From Cyclobacteriaceae bacterium (GTDB lineage Bacteria > Bacteroidota > Bacteroidia > Cytophagales > Cyclobacteriaceae), in assembly GCA_019751475.1 (NCBI GenBank), contig JAIENH010000411.1, positions 1-12,001 on the forward strand: a stretch of 12,001 nucleotides of DNA, given 5' to 3'. The notes under the pieces are model-generated. The model was not told the DNA's origin, did no database searches, and worked only from the letters and a program-made list of their open reading frames with translations. Shown here in pieces: positions 1 to 8,155 of this stretch. A program made the position numbers and the translations under genes. The stretch's first letter is position 1; every line of letters starts with the position of its first letter.

Positions 1-875
1 CACGTGTAAGCCCCAAACAAAAACTTGATCTGGTTAATGTGTTGCAGGACAGAAAACACATTGTAGGAATGACCGGTGACGGAGTGAATGATGCGCCCGC
101 CCTTAAAAAGTCTGACATAGGTATTGCGATGGGCTTACGCGGTACGCAAGTTGCCCAGGAAGTAGCCGACATGGTTCTGAAAGACGATTCCTTTTCATCC
201 ATTGTGTTAGCCATTCGCCAGGGTCGTATCATCTTCGACAACATCCGGAAGTTCGTCATCTTCTTGCTCTCCTGTAACATGAGTGAATTGTTTGTGATCG
301 CGGTGGCTTCCGTGTTGAACTTGCACTTCCAGCTTTTCCCATTGCAGATTTTGTACATCAACATCATCACCGATGTTCTCCCTGCACTCGCACTGGGTGT
401 AACGGCCGGTGGCGCTTCTATTATGAAACAGCCTCCCCGCAATACGGATGAACCCATTATCGATACCAAACGATGGACAGCGATTATTGTCTATTCCGTT
501 ATCATCACCTTAACAACCTTAGGTGCTGTGTTCATTAGCCACTATACTGTTCACAAGACTGAAACCTGGAACACTGAACTCTGCAATAACATCCTGTTCT
601 TTACACTCATCTTCTCGCAAATCCTGCATGTTTTCAACATGAATGCCGCTGGATCCAGATTCTTTACCAGTGAAGTCATGAAGAACCGATATGTCTGGTA
701 TGCAGTTGTTGCATGTCTTGCTTTACCTTTCATTTCTTACCAGGTAGAAATAGTAAGAAAGGCATTGGACATTTTCCCGATGTCGAAGGAAGACTGGATG
801 ATCTCCGCAGGTATGAGTCTGCTGTCGTTGGTCGTTATCCAGGTTGCAAAAAGCCTCAACCTGGTAAGACAATGA
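1..875 (+). CDS. Cation-transporting P-type ATPase, calcium type, C-terminal part (5' end outside window)
   Basis: This is the C-terminal 290 residues of a P2-type ATPase that pumps a cation, probably Ca2+, across the inner membrane using ATP. The frame is open from base 3, so the gene starts upstream. It enters at the RVSPKQK motif of the P domain and continues into the hinge TGDGVNDAPALKKSDIGIAMG. The C-terminal membrane domain follows, with about six hydrophobic segments. By comparison with SERCA, the TM5 ligands Asn (276-278) and Glu (285-287) in SCNMSE are present, as are the TM6 ligands Asn, Thr and Asp (360-374) in NIITD. The loop IMKQPPRNTDEPI is also typical. The segment corresponding to TM8 (FSQILHVFN) has no Glu matching SERCA E908, which resembles plasma-membrane or bacterial Ca2+ pumps. 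The phosphorylated DKTGT site lies outside the window. The stop overlaps the next start as ATGA at 872-875, suggesting translational coupling. The family is certain; Ca2+ specificity is inferred. Confidence 0.93.
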   Translation, partial: RVSPKQKLDLVNVLQDRKHIVGMTGDGVNDAPALKKSDIGIAMGLRGTQVAQEVADMVLKDDSFSSIVLAIRQGRIIFDNIRKFVIFLLSCNMSELFVIAVASVLNLHFQLFPLQILYINIITDVLPALALGVTAGGASIMKQPPRNTDEPIIDTKRWTAIIVYSVIITLTTLGAVFISHYTVHKTETWNTELCNNILFFTLIFSQILHVFNMNAAGSRFFTSEVMKNRYVWYAVVACLALPFISYQVEIVRKALDIFPMSKEDWMISAGMSLLSLVVIQVAKSLNLVRQ

Positions 876-2236
876 ATACCGGTATAAAGTTGATTTTCTT
901 AGGTGCTGCCGGAACGGTAACCGGATCAAAATATTTGCTACAGGCAAACAACACAACCATACTTATTGATTGCGGCTTATTTCAGGGGCTCAAGCAATTG
1001 CGTGTTTTGAATTGGGAGAAGTTTCCGGTTGATCCATTGTCAATTGATCTGGTATTGATTACCCACGGCCATCTGGATCATGTTGGCTATTTACCACGCC
1101 TTGTCAAAGAAGGTTATGCAGGGCGGATATGGGGCACCTCACCAACGCTCGAGATTGCCCGGATTATTTTAGAGGACAGCGCAAAGATACAGGAAGAAGA
1201 GGCAGAACATGCCAATCGTTTTGGTTATAGTAAACATAAAGAAGCCCTTCCACTTTATGACCTTGACGATGTGAAAAAAACAATTCCTCTTTTTGCCTCA
1301 CAACCCATTAAAGAATGGATAAGATTGACGGACAATATTCAGGTTCGGTTTTGTTACAATGGTCATATTGTTGGAGCAACGTACATCGAATTAGAGGTTA
1401 ATGGAAAACGAATCACATTCTCCGGTGACATTGGAAGAATGAAAGATCCTTTACTTTATCCACCTGAATTACCCCGGGAAACCGATGTCCTTGTTATGGA
1501 ATCAACCTATGGAAATCGGGTACACCCTCCTGACGCGGAAGTACAACTTGCTAAGGCAATTGTTGAGTCTTGTTCCAAAGATGGAACGATACTGGTTCCG
1601 AGCTTTGCCGTTGAGCGTACACAATTACTAATGTTCCTCTTATGGAAACTGAAAAAAAGTAAGGCTATTCCTGAAGTACCTGTTTATATGGATAGTCCAA
1701 TGGGGCGAAACGTTTTGGAAATTTTTCACCGCCATTCGGAATGGCACAGGTTGTCGAAGGAAGAGTGCACGGAAATGTGCCATGACGTTATCCGTGTAAA
1801 AACAATGGAAGAGACGATGCAACTTGTCGCGGATCGTCATCCGAAAATCATTATTGCCGGAAGCGGAATGGCAACCGGTGGACGAATCCTTACTTATTTT
1901 GAGCATTATTTGAATGACAAAGCAGCAACAATTCTTCTGGTTGGCTATCAGGCCGAAGGAACACGCGGTCGTCAACTGTTGGATGGCGCACATGAAATAA
2001 AACTAAGAGGAAAGTTTTTTAAGGTAAGAGCATCCATCATAAATGTGGAGGGCTTGTCGGCTCATGCCGACCAGGAAGAACTTTTCCATTGGATGAGTAG
2101 CCTTTCAAAGCCTCCGAAATATATTCTTATTACCCACGGAGAGCCAGCATCAGCCCGGGCGCTGCAAGAAAAGATTCGGCAGGTGTACAACTGGGAGTCC
2201 GCCATTCCTCATTTGAATCAGGTTATTGATTTATGA
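872..2236 (+). CDS. Beta-CASP metallo-beta-lactamase fold RNase (CPSF/YsiA-like)
   Basis: This 454-residue cytoplasmic metallo-hydrolase has a metallo-beta-lactamase fold with an inserted beta-CASP domain and a C-terminal RNA-metabolising domain, the set found in CPSF73-like and archaeal/bacterial RNA nucleases. Visible zinc ligands are H65-G-H67-L-D69-H70, H165 in NGHIVGAT and D186 in SGDIGR. The beta-CASP motif A acidic residue is E210 in ESTYGNR. The beta-CASP insert runs from about 215 to 385 and contains VPSFAVERTQ (242-251), SGMATGGRIL (331-340) and GYQAEGTRGRQLL (358-370). Motifs B and C are H398 in SAHADQ and H422 in THGEP. All catalytic residues are present, so it should be active on RNA; exo- versus endonuclease activity cannot be told. 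The start at 872 was chosen because homology begins at KLIFLGAAGTVTGSKY and the ATG overlaps the ATPase stop. The frame is open further upstream, but that stretch lies inside the ATPase gene. Confidence 0.93.
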   Translation: MNTGIKLIFLGAAGTVTGSKYLLQANNTTILIDCGLFQGLKQLRVLNWEKFPVDPLSIDLVLITHGHLDHVGYLPRLVKEGYAGRIWGTSPTLEIARIILEDSAKIQEEEAEHANRFGYSKHKEALPLYDLDDVKKTIPLFASQPIKEWIRLTDNIQVRFCYNGHIVGATYIELEVNGKRITFSGDIGRMKDPLLYPPELPRETDVLVMESTYGNRVHPPDAEVQLAKAIVESCSKDGTILVPSFAVERTQLLMFLLWKLKKSKAIPEVPVYMDSPMGRNVLEIFHRHSEWHRLSKEECTEMCHDVIRVKTMEETMQLVADRHPKIIIAGSGMATGGRILTYFEHYLNDKAATILLVGYQAEGTRGRQLLDGAHEIKLRGKFFKVRASIINVEGLSAHADQEELFHWMSSLSKPPKYILITHGEPASARALQEKIRQVYNWESAIPHLNQVIDL

Positions 2237-2536
2237 AACTGAGAAATCATTACAGTTGAAGTTATCAAGTGGGTACTTGTAGAAGAGAATACTTGGGAAA
2301 CAATTGGAGATCCTAAGCTGATCATCTATTCATGGTATCAGATGCATTTATTGCTTACAAAAATTCCGAATGGAACAAGAGCCAAACTCTCCATCAGCTA
2401 CAAGAAACCCGAAGGTGTATTTTACAAAATCCTTTCATTCTTATTTGCCAGCTGGTATTGCAGATGGTGCTTAAAGCACATGCTAGAGGATGGCAAAAGG
2501 ATACTAATGAAAAATGCTAAGGAACATGGAACATAA
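2233..2536 (+). pseudogene. Relic of an SRPBCC (START/polyketide-cyclase fold) gene
   Basis: An open frame runs from 2243 to the stop at 2534-2536 with no usual start codon before ATG 2342. Its C-terminal half (NGTRAKLSISYKKPEG, then YKILSFLF, then CLKHMLEDGKRIL) resembles the last third of SRPBCC-family ligand-binding proteins. The first part (ITVEVIK, then TWETIGDPKLII) loosely resembles the start of that fold, so a middle piece may be deleted. ATG 2233 overlaps the upstream stop as ATGA, the same coupling seen at 872. From that ATG the frame reads M-K-L and soon reaches TGA at 2257-2259, whereas removing one base near 2242 would join it to the long frame. I therefore infer a frameshifted and probably shortened relic of about 100 codons, against roughly 140-150 for the family. 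Alternatives are a 64-residue protein from 2342, or a non-ATG start such as ATT 2249. Its 3' end overlaps the next gene. Confidence 0.5.
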
Positions 2537-4034
2537 TCATTCTGATTGCCTAAAAATAAAATCAATTGGCATCGATACGTATCGTGAGAACATTATTTAC
2601 ATGCGTCACGATTGTCATGTCTGTATTGCGGAGGGGTTCACAGCGCTTACGAGGGTAATTGTAAGTTGTAGCGGAAAGGAAATCATAGCCACATTAAATG
2701 TAATTCATAATAGCAACCTGCTGGAACACGGAGAAGCTGCGTTGTCGATGGAAGCAATGGAAAGGTTGAATGTGAAAGAAGGCGACTTCATTGGCGTCAG
2801 CCATCTTCCGCCTGTAGAATCCCTGCGTAGCGTCAGGGCCAAATTGTATGGCCAATCTCTTGAACCGGAAGCGTATCACGATATTATCCGTGACATTACA
2901 GACGGCAAATACTCCAACATTGAGTTGGCAACATTCATCGCTGCCTGCTCCAATGACCGACTCAAGACTGAAGAAATAATTTCGCTGACAAAAGCAATGA
3001 TCCATTCCGGTCAGAAGCTTTCCTGGCCCGGAATTGTAGTAGACAAACATTGCGTAGGAGGCCTTCCAGGAAATCGAACCACGCCAATTGTTGTGAGCAT
3101 AATTGCTGCAGCCGGTCTTACCATACCTAAAACATCTTCGCGGGCAATTACATCTCCTGCAGGAACAGCCGACACGGTGGAGACATTCACGAACGTGAAC
3201 CTTGACTTGATCGCAATGCGCAAGGTTGTAGAGCAGGAAGGAGGTTGTATGGCTTGGGGTGGGGCTGTTAAACTCAGCCCGGCAGATGATATCCTGATTT
3301 CAATTGAACGATCCCTTGATCTGGATAGCCCCGCTCAATTGATTGCTTCTGTGCTTTCGAAAAAAGCTGCCGCAGGTTCAACACATGTTGTTATTGATAT
3401 ACCTGTTGGTAAGTCAGCAAAAGTGCGAACGATGGAAGAGGCTGTCCACGTTAAGGATTTGATGATGAGTGTGGCAGCTGCAATAAACATGACCCTGGAT
3501 GTTGTTTTTACAGATGGACAACAACCAGTAGGACGTGGCATCGGTCCTGCTCTTGAAGCATTGGATATAATCGCAGTGCTAAAAGGAAACAAAGAAGCCC
3601 CTATCGATCTGCGCGATCGCTCACTTAAACTCGCAGGCCGATTATTGGAAATGACAGGGAAAACTTCCTCTAATGGTGGTTATCAAATGGCCTTTTCAAT
3701 TCTTGAAAAAGGAGAAGCCTGGAAAAAATTTCAGGCAATTTGCCAGGCCCAAGGGCGGTTTACAGAACCCACAGTTGGTCAATTCCGGTATGAAGTAATC
3801 AGTAACAAGGATGGAGTGGTTGCCAATATTGATAACCGCAAGCTTGCCAAGTTGGCCAAACTGTGTGGAGCACCTCATGCAACAGGGTCAGGAATTTTGT
3901 TTGGTTCTCCTCTCTATAAAAAGATCAGCAAAGGCGATTTACTCTTCACGCTCTTCGCGCAATCAAAAGGTGAGTTGGAGTACGCAAAGGAGTATTTGAA
4001 ATTAAATGATGAAGCGATTGTTCAAATAGCATAA
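2514..4034 (+). CDS. Thymidine/AMP phosphorylase family protein
   Basis: This is a 506-residue enzyme of the nucleoside/nucleotide phosphorylase family (DeoA and archaeal AMP phosphorylase). Family members split a glycosidic bond with phosphate: AMP gives adenine plus ribose 1,5-bisphosphate, and thymidine gives thymine plus deoxyribose 1-phosphate. The N-terminal extension (about 1-90, with KIKSIGIDT and CHVCIAEGF) is characteristic of the longer AMP-phosphorylase-like group. The core has DKHCVGGLPGN (from D177), KTSSRAITSPAGTADTVE, SPADD (255-259) and LSKKAAAGSTHVVIDIPVG. Where E. coli thymidine phosphorylase has Arg171, this protein has the ADD sequence seen in the AMP-type group, favouring a nucleotide substrate. 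The Ser of KHS is Cys180 here. An alternative start is ATG 2526 (MEHNHSD), preceded by AAGGA at 2518-2522. The gene overlaps the SRPBCC relic, and the PRPP synthetase gene begins 3 bases after its stop. The family is certain; the true substrate is not. Confidence 0.92.
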   Translation: MLRNMEHNHSDCLKIKSIGIDTYRENIIYMRHDCHVCIAEGFTALTRVIVSCSGKEIIATLNVIHNSNLLEHGEAALSMEAMERLNVKEGDFIGVSHLPPVESLRSVRAKLYGQSLEPEAYHDIIRDITDGKYSNIELATFIAACSNDRLKTEEIISLTKAMIHSGQKLSWPGIVVDKHCVGGLPGNRTTPIVVSIIAAAGLTIPKTSSRAITSPAGTADTVETFTNVNLDLIAMRKVVEQEGGCMAWGGAVKLSPADDILISIERSLDLDSPAQLIASVLSKKAAAGSTHVVIDIPVGKSAKVRTMEEAVHVKDLMMSVAAAINMTLDVVFTDGQQPVGRGIGPALEALDIIAVLKGNKEAPIDLRDRSLKLAGRLLEMTGKTSSNGGYQMAFSILEKGEAWKKFQAICQAQGRFTEPTVGQFRYEVISNKDGVVANIDNRKLAKLAKLCGAPHATGSGILFGSPLYKKISKGDLLFTLFAQSKGELEYAKEYLKLNDEAIVQIA

Positions 4035-4037
4035 ATA

Positions 4038-4964
4038 ATGTCTAAGCAGATGGATACGATTGTATTTGCCCTTCCGGGAAATGAAGACTTAGGATCGAAA
4101 CTCTCAACCCTGCTAAAAGCCGAGAAAGGCGAGTTGACTATTCGCCAATTCCCGGACGGGGAAACTTACATACGGATCCATTCTGAAGTAAAAGGAAAAA
4201 GAGTGATCATGGTGTGTACCCTAAATGATCCGGATACCAAATTATTGCCACTTTACTTCTTAAGCCAAACTGCCAAAGCATTGGGGGCGGATTGTACATG
4301 TTTGGTCGCACCGTACCTTGCCTATATGCGTCAAGATAAGCAATTCAAATCTGGAGAGGGCATTACCTCTGCGTATTTTGCACGGCTTATTTCCAATTTC
4401 GCTGATACTTTAATTACCATCGATCCTCACCTCCATAGAAGGAATTCGATGAGTGAGATCTATACCGTGCCGTGTAAGGTACTGCATGCTGCCGGACTCA
4501 TATCGGCATGGATTCGCAATACTATCGAGAAGCCTGTTCTGATTGGACCTGATAGCGAAAGTGAGCAGTGGGTTGAGGTGGTAGCGAAGAATGCCGGTGC
4601 GCCTTTCATTGTATTAGAAAAAACAAGGCGTGGTGACCGGGAAGTAGAAGTTACCGTTCCCCAGGTAGAGAGATATCGGGAATATTCACCGGTTTTGGTT
4701 GACGACATTATCTCTACCGCTCGCACCATGATTGAAACAGTCGGTCATCTAAATAAGGCCGGGATGAAACCTCCAATATGCATCGGTATACACGGCATTT
4801 TTGCAGATAATGCCTTTCAAGATTTAATGAGTGCCGGAGCCGGTCAAGTCATTACGACTGATACAATTCCTCACGAATCTAATAAAATTGAAACTGGGTA
4901 TTTGATTTGCAATGCTTTACGAATAATGGCCGATAAGCCAGAGAATGATCATTCAACAAGCTGA
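4038..4964 (+). CDS. prs: Ribose-phosphate pyrophosphokinase (PRPP synthetase)
   Basis: This 308-residue cytoplasmic enzyme transfers pyrophosphate from ATP to ribose 5-phosphate to make PRPP, the precursor for nucleotide, His and Trp synthesis. Motifs in order are RQFPDGETYIRI (36-47), the ATP-binding stretch MRQDKQFKSGE (97-107), the metal/substrate segment DPHLHR (129-134), GPDSES (170-175), the catalytic loop LEKTRRGDREVEV (193-205) and the PRPP loop VLVDDIISTART (219-230). The sequence looks more like archaeal or divergent PRPP synthetases than the housekeeping bacterial class I enzyme, and it sits in an operon with a phosphorylase instead of with purine genes. I infer a second, specialised copy. 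Its partner may feed it ribose phosphates, or it may act on ribose 1,5-bisphosphate; neither can be read from sequence. ATG 4038 lies 3 bases after the previous stop. The short tail after about residue 300 is low in conserved features. Confidence 0.92.
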   Translation: MSKQMDTIVFALPGNEDLGSKLSTLLKAEKGELTIRQFPDGETYIRIHSEVKGKRVIMVCTLNDPDTKLLPLYFLSQTAKALGADCTCLVAPYLAYMRQDKQFKSGEGITSAYFARLISNFADTLITIDPHLHRRNSMSEIYTVPCKVLHAAGLISAWIRNTIEKPVLIGPDSESEQWVEVVAKNAGAPFIVLEKTRRGDREVEVTVPQVERYREYSPVLVDDIISTARTMIETVGHLNKAGMKPPICIGIHGIFADNAFQDLMSAGAGQVITTDTIPHESNKIETGYLICNALRIMADKPENDHSTS

Positions 4965-5013
4965 CATTGAACTTTCCACAAGTGTAATACATACCAAATT
5001 AACACGTTGATCG

Positions 5014-6282
5014 ATGCATGACACCCTGCAAAATATCTTTTCTCCCAATCTGCTGGCAATTATTGTTTCAATCGTCATTGGTTTAGTCTACGGCCTTGAG
5101 CGTGAAGTAGACGCCCCATTGCAGTACCGTCACCTTACGGGAATACGATCCATGCCACTCCTGGCTGCCATGGGATGTGTGATTACCATAATTGCACAAC
5201 AAACCAATTTTTGGTTGCTGTCTATTTCGATAGCAGGTATGTTTATTTTTAGTATTTTAGTTTACTTCACCAAAGACAAATCCAATTCTTTGGAAATCAA
5301 GCAGGAAATAATCCTGCTGTTAGTTTTTGTTACTGGTGTTTTAGCGGGCCTTCACCTATTCCGTGAAGCGATGGCTATCACCGTAATGGCTATTGCTATT
5401 TTATCTTTTAAGGAACAATTTCATTACTACCTCGCTCGGGTCAACAAAGAAGAGCTGACGGCTTTTGTGAAATTCGCTATCCTGTTTATCCTCGTCTTAC
5501 CCTTTATCCCAGATACAAACTATGGGCCCGAGGGCATTATCAATCCAAGCGAAATAGCTTGGGTAGTACTGATTGTTTCTTCGCTTGGATTTATCGGTTA
5601 CGTACTGATGAAATTTGGAAAGCCGGAAAAGGGTATATTATTGACAGCATTTCTTGGCGGGTTGTTTTCCAGTACAGCAGTAACCTGGGTATACTCGGCA
5701 AAAAGTAAAGAGCAAAAGCTTCTTGTTGATTTATATGCTTGTGGCATTCTGCTGGCTTGCGCTGTAATGTTTGGCAGGATTTTATTCTTCTCTTACGTGT
5801 TCAGCTTTTTGCTGTTTAACCAATTACTGATCCCAGGCGTAATGATGATTGCACTTTTACTTGCTTCTATAGCACTTATCATGTGGAGAAAGAGAAAAGA
5901 AACTGCCACCACCAGCATCCCGGCAGGCAGCCCTATGGAATTGGGAAACGCTCTTGTTTTTGGAGCGATCTATACGGGAATACTCTTCATGGTGTTTTAT
6001 GCTGATAAATTCTGGGGAACTACAGGATTATATGTTTCCGGAATAATATCCGGGTTTTCGGATGTTGATGCTATAACAATTAACATGTCAAAGTTTGCCG
6101 AAAAAACACAACGGTTGGAAGCAGCCACATTTGTTGTTATTCTCGCTTCGTTGAGTAATAACCTGGTAAAGCTTATGATAAGTTTAGTGAGAGGAGACGT
6201 TCGGCTAAGAATGCAAGTTGGAATTGCTATTGCAATGGTGTTTATAAGCGGAATCTTGTATGTTTTGATAAAAGGCTTTTAG
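5014..6282 (+). CDS. MgtC/SapB-DUF4010 family membrane protein
   Basis: This is a 422-residue integral inner-membrane protein with a dozen or more hydrophobic segments and no cleavable signal peptide. The N-terminal region (about 10-140) has the MgtC/SapB look, with IGLVYGLERE at 22-31 and LTGIRSMPLLAAMG at 41-54. The C-terminal region (about 185-400) matches the DUF4010 type, with FSSTAVTWVYSA, SGFSDVDAITINMSKFA and ILASLSNNLVKL. MgtC-like proteins have been linked to Mg2+ stress and to regulating ATP synthase or P-type ATPases in pathogens; the role of the DUF4010 fusion is not established. It is the last gene of the block that starts with a cation ATPase, so a role in ion homeostasis is a reasonable inference. 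A 49-base gap separates it from the PRPP synthetase gene, with no hairpin or strong promoter in it. The gene ends before a 181-base intergenic stretch. Confidence 0.87.
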   Translation: MHDTLQNIFSPNLLAIIVSIVIGLVYGLEREVDAPLQYRHLTGIRSMPLLAAMGCVITIIAQQTNFWLLSISIAGMFIFSILVYFTKDKSNSLEIKQEIILLLVFVTGVLAGLHLFREAMAITVMAIAILSFKEQFHYYLARVNKEELTAFVKFAILFILVLPFIPDTNYGPEGIINPSEIAWVVLIVSSLGFIGYVLMKFGKPEKGILLTAFLGGLFSSTAVTWVYSAKSKEQKLLVDLYACGILLACAVMFGRILFFSYVFSFLLFNQLLIPGVMMIALLLASIALIMWRKRKETATTSIPAGSPMELGNALVFGAIYTGILFMVFYADKFWGTTGLYVSGIISGFSDVDAITINMSKFAEKTQRLEAATFVVILASLSNNLVKLMISLVRGDVRLRMQVGIAIAMVFISGILYVLIKGF

Positions 6283-6404
6283 TATGTATTCGATTTAAGT
6301 TTTAGACAGAATTTAATTTTTAGCACTGTAGCTGAGGTTGGCGCCATCGTTGAATTTGGTATTTAACCAATTAAATATAACTATTAACCGATTTTTTTTA
6401 TCCT

Positions 6405-6430
6405 TTTTCGGACTGCCAGCAGTTAGTTTG
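6405..6430 (+). promoter_or_regulatory. Possible Bacteroidota-type promoter for the amylase-PPK2 pair
   Basis: In the 181-base gap 6283-6463, TTTT at 6405-6408 and TTAGTTTG at 6423-6430 resemble the Bacteroidota -33 (TTTG) and -7 (TAnnTTTG) elements. The second element matches 7 of 8 positions and the spacer is 14 bases. A start of transcription near 6437 would leave a leader of about 27 bases before ATG 6464. The match is weak and the region is A/T-rich, so chance is possible. No strong terminator hairpin was found in the rest of the gap. Confidence 0.25.
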
Positions 6431-6463
6431 TGTGCACTATAAATTTTATTTAATCACTATCCC

Positions 6464-8152
6464 ATGAAACCTATTTGGTCCATTAATGACATCGACCTTG
6501 CCCCGAAGCCCAATAAAAAATATTGGAAGAATTGCCACCGCGAGTGGCGGGAGGAATTCATCTACTTTTTGTTGGTAGACCGTTTTCACGATAACAACAT
6601 CCGAAAGCCGATTATTAAATCTCGAAGTGATGGATTTGGAGATCAGCAACAATTGAAAAAATTCTGTGGAGGTACCATCCGCGGCATCATCAATAACCTC
6701 GATTACATCTCCGGCCTGGGATGCACCGCCTTGTGGCTTAGTCCACTTTTTGAAAATAATCCTGAGTCGTATCATGGATACGCCATTCAGAATTATCTGG
6801 CCGTTGATAAAAGGTTTGGCACAAAGGAAGATTTGGAAGAATTGGTGGACTCGGCCCACAAACTCGATATGCGCGTATTTCTGGACATAGTACTTCATCA
6901 TTCTGGTAACAATTGGTTTTATCCCGATGATCAACCTTATTATTATTTTAATGGAGCAACATTTCCATTGGCAGGCTGGCGATCAGATGACCGCCCCATC
7001 CCCATTGAACTGCGCGAGCCCGAGTTGTATGGCCGCAAGGGACAGATACGGAATTTTGACGCCTATCCGGAAACACGCGAAGGCGATTTCCAGGAACTAA
7101 AATCCTTCCGAATGGATGACTCGCCCGAGGCGCGATATGTTCAGGACATCCTGATTGGATGCCATTGTTATTGGATCAAAGAAGTAGATGTAGATGGTTT
7201 TCGGTTGGATGCTGTGAAACATATGGGCGAGGGGGCCATCAGCCGGTTTTGTTCGCACATCCGTGAATATGCCTACTCGTTGGGAAAAAAGAACTTTTTC
7301 CTGTTTGGGGAATTAGTGGGTTCTGAAGATTTGTACAACAAATACATTGGGCCTAAAACCACCGTCTCGGTAGATGGTCAAAATATTTACTATGGCCTCA
7401 ACTCTGTTTTGGACTTCCCGCTGTACCATATTTTAGCCGATGTCATTAAAGGCAAGTCTTCACCGGAGCGATTGATCGAGCGTTATCAATCCCTGCACGC
7501 CAATGCGCTGGGGCGCGGAGAGTTCGGTGAATTTCTGGTTACCTTTTTAGACAATCACGACCAGGTGGGGCAATCCATCAAACACCGGTTTGGAAAAGAT
7601 GCTACGGAAGAACAAGTTATTGCGGGTGTTGGATTTTTATTGTGCGCGTTAGGCACACCGTGCATTTACTATGGCACCGAGCAGGGCTTTGACGGCACTG
7701 GCGAGGACGACTCTAGTATCCGCGAAACAATGTTCAACCTGGAAGATCAGGCGACCAACGCATTAAACAAATCAGGTAAAATGTATCAAAGCATTTCGCA
7801 AATAGCTTCCTTAAGGAAACAAAGTTCTGTTTTAAAATTTGGACACATGCACATGCGCAAACTTTCAACGGATGGTGTCAATTTTCATTTGCCGGAATGT
7901 GCAAAATGCCTACTCGCTTTTTCAAGGGTGTTGTTTGATCAGGAAATAGTGGTGGTCTTCAACTCATCGCCTGAGGAAGAAAGAGAAGAATATGTGACCG
8001 TGAAGCAGCAGCCGCTCGAAAAGAAACGGTACTATAAATTTCTATTTGGTGATAGCGGTAAAATAGTAGTACAAGAAAGTGCAGATGGCACCAGGCTCTT
8101 CATCAAACTCAAACTGCGGCCTATGCAATTCGTAATACTGACGAACCAATAG
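6464..8152 (+). CDS. Alpha-amylase family (GH13) glycoside hydrolase or transglycosylase
   Basis: This 562-residue GH13 enzyme acts on alpha-glucosidic bonds of glycogen-, maltodextrin- or trehalose-type substrates. There is no signal peptide, so it acts in the cytoplasm. The (beta/alpha)8 barrel starts at about residue 30 (FIYFLLVDRFHD). The four conserved regions are present: region I D141-IVLHH with H146, region II DGFRLDAVKH with nucleophile D249, region III GELVG with acid/base E283, and region IV FLDNHD with D366. YYGTEQGFDG follows. A beta-sheet C domain covers about 465-562. A long, Asp- and Tyr-rich loop (about 150-200) between regions I and II may form domain B. All catalytic residues are intact. 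Subfamily and preferred substrate cannot be assigned by eye; a trehalose- or maltose-active enzyme is as likely as a plain amylase. The gene starts a new transcription unit after the gap, and the PPK2 gene follows 3 bases after its stop. Confidence 0.93.
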   Translation: MKPIWSINDIDLAPKPNKKYWKNCHREWREEFIYFLLVDRFHDNNIRKPIIKSRSDGFGDQQQLKKFCGGTIRGIINNLDYISGLGCTALWLSPLFENNPESYHGYAIQNYLAVDKRFGTKEDLEELVDSAHKLDMRVFLDIVLHHSGNNWFYPDDQPYYYFNGATFPLAGWRSDDRPIPIELREPELYGRKGQIRNFDAYPETREGDFQELKSFRMDDSPEARYVQDILIGCHCYWIKEVDVDGFRLDAVKHMGEGAISRFCSHIREYAYSLGKKNFFLFGELVGSEDLYNKYIGPKTTVSVDGQNIYYGLNSVLDFPLYHILADVIKGKSSPERLIERYQSLHANALGRGEFGEFLVTFLDNHDQVGQSIKHRFGKDATEEQVIAGVGFLLCALGTPCIYYGTEQGFDGTGEDDSSIRETMFNLEDQATNALNKSGKMYQSISQIASLRKQSSVLKFGHMHMRKLSTDGVNFHLPECAKCLLAFSRVLFDQEIVVVFNSSPEEEREEYVTVKQQPLEKKRYYKFLFGDSGKIVVQESADGTRLFIKLKLRPMQFVILTNQ

Positions 8153-8155
8153 AAT

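Noticed and set aside
713..871. Upstream in-frame extension of the beta-CASP nuclease gene from 713
   Set aside because: It lies entirely inside the ATPase gene in another frame, and family homology begins at ATG 872, which has the ATGA overlap.
2332..2520. 62-codon + strand frame over the SRPBCC relic
   Set aside because: Its translation shows no family features, while the neighbouring frame ending at 2536 carries the SRPBCC-like sequence.
4965..5013. 49-base gap before the MgtC/DUF4010 gene, checked for promoter or hairpin
   Set aside because: Nothing beyond A/T-rich sequence was seen.
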